Of a stretch of DNA of 64,000 nucleotides, positions 57,795-64,000 are shown in pieces. Source of the stretch: Piliocolobus tephrosceles. Lineage: Eukaryota > Chordata > Mammalia > Primates > Cercopithecidae. Under the pieces are notes generated by a model. The model saw only the letters and a list, made by a program, of their open reading frames with translations, did no database searches and was not told where the DNA came from. Position 1 is the first letter of the stretch; every line of letters starts with the position of its first letter. A program made the position numbers and the translations under genes. Location of the stretch: the NCBI RefSeq assembly GCF_002776525.5, contig NC_045444.1, forward strand, positions 29,358,944-29,422,943, read 5' to 3'.

Positions 57795-58146
57795 GTGAAT
57801 AAAACATTTTAAAAGGAAAATGGTATTACTTATTTTTGAATAGTTTATCAGCTATTTTACATTCAGGAACACAGTAGCCCAGATGGGCCTTTCCATCCAG
57901 CAGGCAACAAGGCAGATTCCTCTCTCATGGGCTGTTGGTGTGGTGGGATCTCCTAGAAGTGGCACCTGGGGTGAGTCCTAGGGGACGTAGGCTCTGGCAC
58001 ACCAGACCAACGTGCAAAAACTCAGGTGAGAGGTAGGGCCCTGTGTAGGGGATGGATGTCTAAATGCACATCACCTGTTTGACAAACTCATGCCACAGAC
58101 ACTGCTCTAGCTGCTTTAGGGAACATAAAGATAAAATGAATCCTGA
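57795..58146. other. Intergenic unique sequence
   Basis: No element recognised. Confidence 0.4.
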
Positions 58147-58482
58147 GGCTGGGTGTGGTGGCTCACACCTGTAATTCCAACACTTTGGGAGGACGAGGCA
58201 GGCAGATCACCTGAGGTCAGGAGCTCGAGACTAACCTGGCCCACATGGTGAAACCCAGTCTCTACAAAAAATAGAAAACTTAGCCAGGTGTGGTGGCATG
58301 TGCCTGTAATGCCAGCTACTCGGGAGGCTGAGGCAGAAGAATCACTTGAACTCAGGAGGTAGAGGTTGCAGTGAGCCAAGATCATGCCACTGCACTCCTG
58401 GGTGCAGGAGCAAGACTCTAGGAGCCTGGGTGACAGAGCAAGACTCTGTCTCAAAAAAAATAAGAAGAAAAAAAGAAAGAAA
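58147..58482 (+). mobile_element. AluS SINE with a short internal duplication
   Basis: Full Alu with a repeated CCTGGGTG...GAGCAAGACTCT segment near its 3' end (58397-58449). Target duplication AAATGAATCCTGAG (to 58146) and AAATGAATCTTGAG (58484-58497). Confidence 0.93.
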
Positions 58483-58654
58483 GAAATGAATCTTGAGATA
58501 CGGCACAGCATTGGTTAGCTCAAATTCAAAATTTTAGGAGTACAGTTCTTAATATTACTTATTTTTGCTTCTTTCTTTACTTTCACATGATATCTTCTGT
58601 GAAACTCTTTTAAAACATACATATATGTTTTGTTGAGAAGCAGTAGTACATATA

Positions 58655-58724
58655 TGTATATACTTGTGTGTGTGTGTGTGTATATATGTGTATACATATA
58701 TACACACACACATATACATACATG
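58655..58724. repeat. GT/AT/AC quasi-palindromic microsatellite
   Basis: (GT)n at 58664-58680, then TATATATGTGTATACATATA, then ACACACACAC and CATATACATACATG. The two halves are nearly complementary around 58690-58693. Confidence 0.9.
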
Positions 58725-58969
58725 ACTTTTTTACCCATAAAATTCCAGTTTGTGGTAGAAATACTGGATACTAAGTCATATGACTATCAGTCTCTTAGAC
58801 TTGAAACTCAGCTCAGTTTAAATCGTCTTTCGGGAAAGATACAGGTCATTGACCAAATGTGTGGGTGAAAGGGAGGCAGCTTTAAATCCAAAGCAAAGCC
58901 TGAAATGAACATTCTAGAAGTTAAAGAGGCACTTTGGGGTCAGAGTGCAATAGGCAAAGGAGTATAATA

Positions 58970-59185
58970 GAAACCCACCAGCTTTAGGGTCAAATAAACT
59001 TAGCTTTGACTCCTGCCTCTGTTGCGTCTACTAGCTGTGTGGCCTGGTATAAGTTACCTCAAAGTCTCAGCCTTCTCACCTATAAAACAAGGATAATAAT
59101 ACCCACCTAACACCGTTGTGAGTATTAAATGCAATAATGTGCAGAGAGTCCCAAATATGTAAAATGTCCTCAACAAATGACATTT
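58970..59185 (+). mobile_element. MIR SINE
   Basis: TTTGACTCCTGCCTCTGTTG, TACTAGCTGTGTGGCCTGG, CACCTATAAAACAAGGATAA, GTTGTGAGTATTAAATGC follow MIR consensus closely. Confidence 0.88.
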
Positions 59186-59555
59186 GATGCTTTTGCTACT
59201 CTTATGTCAGAAAGTAAAACAAAACAAACACACAAACAAAGACCCTGGAGGAACAGTGGAGATATCTGAGTGAGTGCAGATGTTTTCCCTCCTGTTTCCA
59301 CATTCCACACCACTTCAGCCTGACCCAAAACACAGACGCCAGCCAAAAGGGAGCCCACCCAAGAATCACAAAGATAGATGCCAAATTGCATTAGTTAACC
59401 CTTGATTTAAACATAAGGACGTTATATTTTATGAATCAATTCCTAAAGCTCCCCTCAGGCCACAGGTATATAATAGCCTTTAACTTGTTTTCAATGCTAA
59501 AGTACAGTCATTATAAATAAAAATATAATAAACACATCAACCCACCCCCATCCAA
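59186..59555. other. Intergenic unique sequence
   Basis: No element recognised. Confidence 0.4.
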
Positions 59556-59935
59556 CTGCAGAATGATAGCACTTCATCAAACATGCTTCAGACTTTTTAA
59601 ATAACAGAAACGAAACTTTGCAGATAAAACTGAAGTGTCTTTTGTCCCCTGCCTAAAGTTCATTCCCTTCCCATCTCAGAAGTAACCACTATAATGAATA
59701 TAGCATGGATTCTTCTGGAAAAAAATCAATGTTTTAGACTTTTACCACAATAAGTTACATATATAAACAATATATATATATTATGTAGTTTTGCATTTTT
59801 ATACATGGATACTCTGTCACTTCAAAACTTACTTTTTTACTTTCATGTTGTTTTTAATATCTGGGCAGTCTGGTGTAGAGATGTAGCTCACTGGTTTTAA
59901 ATGCTACGTAGTAATTTTTTTTTAACCAAGGTAAA
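59556..59935 (-). mobile_element. L1M fragment
   Basis: CAGAAACGAAACTTTGCAG, CATCTCAGAAGTAACCACTA, TATATAAACAATATATATA and GTTTTGCATTTTTATACATG follow an old L1M 3' region in reverse. Confidence 0.6.
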
Positions 59936-60059
59936 CTACTTTAAAAAGGAAAAATTTAACCCAACACTTTTCTCCAGGCTCCTTGGGACATACATTTACC
60001 ATTCCAGAATTCATTCTGTCTCCTGCTTCTTGTAGGCATCTTCCCTTTTACCTATGAGT

Positions 60060-61680
60060 TTCTTCGTGGCATTAATGATTATAATTCATTCATTCACTCA
60101 TTCAACCTACATTTACTGTGAGCCTTGCTTAGGAAAAGTACTGTTTTAGGTTATGGGGATACAGAATTGATTGAATCCGACCAGGTCCCTGCCCTCAAGT
60201 AGTTTATATTCTACTGGAAGCAGCAAACAACATTTAATTAATCAAACAAACAAGATAGTCTCAGCTTATGATAAGTTCTCTCAGACAATGAAGACAATTA
60301 CACGATGAGGATGAGGAGTGGGGGGGAGACATCCACTTTAGGTAAGGCAGGGTCCACTTCAGAAGGCCCTTCTAAGAGGTGCTTACATTACACCGGAAAC
60401 TGTAGGAACAAATACAAAAGGAGGCAGCACATCATGAGACCAGAAATCAACATTGCAGGGAAAGGCAACCAAAAGGGCATAGACAAGCTCGCTCATGCAG
60501 TTATGACACAGAAGAGAGAGAGGCACAGTGGGAAAATAGTGAGGCAGGAAGTGAGTATTAGGTGATGACACCAGACTGAGCAGAGGGAACCCTGTGGGGA
60601 ATTACAAGGTGTTCAGGTTTCATTCTAAGTGATACTGGCAGCCTAAAATCATTGCAGTCAGGGGAGCTACATGATCTAACTGATCATCGTAGCTTCTGGG
60701 TAGAGAAGGGTTACAACAGTTGTAGAATGGAAACAGGGGGACCAAGCAACAATGATGTGGACAAGATGGAAGCAGTGGAGATGGAAATACCTTTTGGAAA
60801 AATGATCAAGACGACACATGGACGAATTGATCTTAGAGAATGAAGGGGAGGGGAAGGAATCAGGGAGCTTTCCCCAGCTTTCCTTCTAAGATACTGGATG
60901 TCAGTGCCATTTATTGAAATGGTAAAGATTGGGGAGCAAAGATAGTTTAGTCAAGGGATAAATCAAGACTTCTTTCTTAAACACATTAAGTTTGCAATGA
61001 CTAGATGTCTACCACATATCCAAAAGGACGTCTTGAGTAGGCAGTAAGTATTTTGGGCTTCATGGGAGAAGTTACAGCTGGAGATACAAACATGTAGGTA
61101 TTATTTAAAGCCATGGGCTAGATGAGGTCAGCTAGGGAGAGAAGGTAGATGGAGATAAGATGGTCTAGGACTGGTCTCAGTCAATATTCAGAGGAGGAAT
61201 ATGGGAGAAGTAGACACTGAAAAATGACTGGGAAAGAGTAATTAAAAAGGCAGGGGGAAACTACGGAGAAATCCAGGGTAATGTTGTGTCAAGGCAGCTA
61301 AGGAAAGGTGTGCCTCATGGCAAGACTTCTAATGGAGAGGAGAAGATGCATCCAGCTTGGACACCATGAAGAGTGAAAAAGAGGTGATAACATTAACAGA
61401 CACAGTTTAATAAATTTTTAGGGAAATTTTGCTTTGAAACACAGGAGGGGACTGTGGGGTCAGTAGAGGTTTGTTGTTTTGGTGGGTTTTTTTTTTTTTT
61501 CAATGTGAAAGATACTTGTTTTGGCATTCTTATATGCTAGTGGGATCCAGATCAGAGAAGAAAACTGATGATTCAGGGGAACAAAGTCCTCAAGAAGGCA
61601 GCACAAGAGAAGAAATGGATACAAAAAAAACAATTTCTTTCAGGTAAATGGAAAGAAGAAGATGGGTACATGTACAGTTG
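60060..61680. repeat. Long unassigned old dispersed repeat
   Basis: From CATTCACTCATTCAACCTAC through GGTCCCTGCCCTCAAGTAG, GTCAGGGGAGCTACATGATC, ACACATTAAGTTTGCAATG, GAGATACAAACATGTAGG to GTGTCAAGGCAGCTAAGG. The phrase order is that of a several-kilobase old repeat common in primate genomes. No intact frame, so I infer a decayed transposable element. Confidence 0.55.
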
Positions 61681-61774
61681 GGCATGTTAGAAGGTAGAAA
61701 TATAAAAATGTACATCTCTAAGTGGTTTCTTTTTTTCTATGGCTGGGTGACTAGGTAAGAATACTGGGGGAAGC

Positions 61775-62069
61775 GGCTGGGTGTGGTGGCTCACGCCTGT
61801 AATCCCAGCACTTTGGGAAGCCAAGGCAGGCTGATCACGAGGTCAGGAGATCGAACCCATCCTGGCTAACAGTGAAATCCCGTCTCTACTGAAAATACAA
61901 AAAATTAGCCAGACATGGTGGCAGGTGCCTGTAGTCCCAGCTACTCGGGAGGCTGAGGCAGAAGAATGGCGTGAACCCGGGAGGTGGAGCTTGCAGTGAA
62001 CCTAGATCGCGCCACTGCACTCCAGCCTGGGCAACAGAGCAAGACTCCATCTCAGGGGGAAAAAAAAAG
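61775..62069 (+). mobile_element. AluY SINE
   Basis: Contains GATCACGAGGTCAGGAGATC, the AluY diagnostic. Target duplication GAATACTGGGGGAAGC (61759-61774) and GAATAGTGGGGAAAGC (62070-62085), two mismatches. Confidence 0.94.
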
Positions 62070-62174
62070 GAATAGTGGGGAAAGCATGTGGAATGTTCTA
62101 GGTGGGAAGAAATACAGAAAACAATGTTTTTAAGAAAGTAAAAAGAGAAGTCTCTAAGAAAATCTAGCAATGTT

Positions 62175-62300
62175 GAGTATAAGTTTTATGAAGGCAAGGA
62201 ACTCTGTTTCATTTGTCCACTGTTCTATCTAGCTCTGAGCAGAGTGTGCATCCCATGAAAAATGTATTGGGTGAACAAATGAATAAATGAACGGGGAGAA
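62175..62300 (+). mobile_element. L2 LINE tail
   Basis: TTTTATGAAGGCAAGGAACTC, GTCCACTGTTCTATCTAGC and GTGAACAAATGAATAAATGA are the L2 3' end. Confidence 0.7.
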
Positions 62301-63780
62301 GAGACGGACATTTGAGTTATATCAGGGTTAATTTTGCCACAGTATTATGGTGGAGAAAGACAAGAGCAATTTCGTTGAGATAAGATGAGTACAATGGTAG
62401 ATCTTTACATGTAATGGATATTGCAGGGACCAAGGGAAAACTTCTTTGCCCACTGAAGTTTCGCTTAAAATCTACTGACAAAATACAGATTCCTAGAAGA
62501 AAGGCATACAAATTTATCAGTGCACATGAGGGAATAGCAGACTGATGACTCCATCCACCATGTAGTGGGATACAAACTGTTATATACATCTTCACAGGGG
62601 AAAGGGAGATGGGGAAGTTTGGATTTCAGGGGGGGTAGTAAATGATTTTTAGGGGGGATTCAATTGGCTTGAAGAATGTACAATGGCCTGGGAAAATATC
62701 TGTTGGCACCACAGAGAGCAGGTAACGGTTTGTGACATAAGCCAGTCCAGGTGCATTGATAGGCTTCAGTCGTTCTTCCTGTGATATGAATTTAGTTAAT
62801 GAAAACTCAGGGAAGAAACAAGAGGCAATGGTTCTCTTCTTTGGCAGGTTGGTACTTCAGGCAGATAATGGAACTTCAGAGAACAACCTGATCCTGTGCT
62901 TCAGGAGAAACAGAGGTTGAGAGATAGAAGCAGGGAAGCTCAGAGACCTTGAGGCTTCTTGTTCAGTCCAGCATGTCAAAGTGCCACATTTTGGGTTATT
63001 GACATTATTGAACTGGGTGAAGATCAAGGAAAAGGATGATTTATTTAGCTGGTGAATTTGTGTTTCTGACCAAACAAACTTCCATAAATACAATACATTA
63101 AATGGGCTAAAACACAAGAGATGGCAGGCAACAGGATGATTACATTAAGACTGTGGAGGTGACACAAGTGCAAGTAATGAAAAGGTCTTGGATGAATCAT
63201 GGATGAAGCCAAGTGAGAAAATAATTATTAGGAACAAGAGAGTCTAGGAACCATGAGGCCAAGGTATAGAATGGGTCATCCATGTGGTTGTTTGAAGTCT
63301 CAGCAAGTTGTTATAGAAATGGGAGAGGAGAAGAAAGATAACAGGGCAGGGGTGGTAGTAAATTGCATGACCCTCAAAACATGACCTTCAGCAAGGAAAG
63401 CAACAGTCTAAAAGTGGCAATAGAGAGCAAGGAAGCATTATCTTCTAGCTCCTGCTCCTGAGCAAGGTGAAGCAGGGAGAGAGAAAAAAAAAAAAAAAAA
63501 AAAAAAAACCCACCTTCACTTAAGAGAGGAACTGGGAAAGTATCTTCAAGGAAGTTGTGTTTCAGTTGAGGAATGGAGACAAAGAACACATTCAGAGGAA
63601 GACAGCCACTGCAGGAGGCATCACTATCCCCAATTAGGAGCTCCAGACACTCCAAGAACTGGTCTAGGGAGGACTTCAGCTACCTCTGGGAGGAGCAGGC
63701 TGAATAGAAATGAGAACCTGGGGCCAATGGTGGATCGAGGTAGCTTGGACCTTGGCGAAATCAGTGATGGAGGCCAATGG
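62301..63780. repeat. Probable continuation of the unassigned old repeat
   Basis: Purine-rich text in the same style (GAAATGGGAGAGGAGAAGAAAG, CTTGGACCTTGGCGAAATCAG). An A25 tract lies at 63484-63508. Boundaries are unclear and part may be unique. Confidence 0.35.
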
Positions 63781-64000
63781 AATTAATTCTGTCTATCTCT
63801 TGAGAGGAAGAAAAGAAGGATTCGACTGCAGTCCACGTTCTTAGCAGGACTATTTCTCACCTTTGCCTTTCTCCTCAAACCCCCACTTTCTCCTCATTCT
63901 CAGTGGATGCTTCTTCATACTTTACTAACAAATACTTTCTCTTCAGCCATTTGTATCTCTAATCCCATATAACACTTTCCCGTCTTCCCAGCTTCTAATA
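63781..64000. other. Intergenic sequence
   Basis: Nothing recognised. Confidence 0.4.

Noticed and set aside
58116..58511. 131-codon minus-strand frame and similar frames at 19333, 22768, 41839 and 61886
   Set aside because: These are translations of Alu elements (typical Alu peptides), not genes.
1..64000. tRNA, snRNA (U6), Y RNA, 7SK, 5S rRNA or mitochondrial insert
   Set aside because: None of their conserved sequence blocks was recognised on either strand by reading.
1..64000. CRISPR array, phage, or microbial defence or biosynthetic system
   Set aside because: Composition and repeat content are entirely primate; there are no operons or spaced identical repeats.

Overview
The window is nuclear DNA of an Old World monkey (cercopithecid). 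The evidence is the density of Alu elements (about thirteen), plus L1M/L1PA fragments, ERVL-MaLR LTRs, MIR, L2, MER5, MER20 and Tigger copies. Two young AluY copies (19392-19715 and 41794-42120, minus strand) carry variants typical of cercopithecid AluY: GTGGCCGGATCTCAG near the start of the right arm as read, and GGCTTGAGCC where human AluY has GGCGTGAGCC. There is no bacterial, phage or CRISPR content. Base composition is AT-rich, no CpG island was seen, and there is one 10-base N gap at 31491-31500.

Only one protein-coding exon can be supported. At 40643-40826 on the plus strand is the last coding exon of a RhoGAP protein, which I recognise as ARHGAP15, followed by a short 3' UTR and a poly(A) signal at 40988-40993. 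Positions 1-40642 are therefore read as the final intron, or at least the 3' intronic part of the gene. Positions after about 41015 are read as intergenic sequence downstream of ARHGAP15.

Layout. 1-8.5 kb: mostly unique intron with an MLT1-type LTR at 456-880 and weak MIR/L2 pieces. 8.4-10.5 kb: ancient repeats and two Alus. 10.5-19.3 kb: mostly unique, with a MIR. 19.3-20.5 kb: an old L1M carrying two nested insertions, an AluY and an L1PA tail. 22.5-26.2 kb: MIR, MER5A, Alu and a relatively GC-rich unassigned block ending in a four-copy tandem repeat of TTCCTTGAA. 27.8-33 kb: three Alus, L1M tails, the gap, MER20, L2 and MER5A. 33-38.4 kb: AT-rich unique intron. 38.4-39.5 kb: MIR and a deleted Tigger DNA transposon. 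40.6-41.0 kb: terminal exon and 3' UTR. 41.8-64 kb: intergenic sequence with five Alus, two MaLR solo LTRs with perfect 5-bp target duplications, L1M tails, MIRs, and a long stretch (60-63.8 kb) of an ancient dispersed repeat I cannot name.

I found no new multi-gene system. The most checkable leads are the tandem TTCN3GAA (STAT/BCL6-type) array, a pair of mutually exclusive perfect hairpins at 42495-42561, the CT-microsatellite splice acceptor of the ARHGAP15 last exon, the close inverted Alu pair in the intron, and unassigned ancient repeat blocks.
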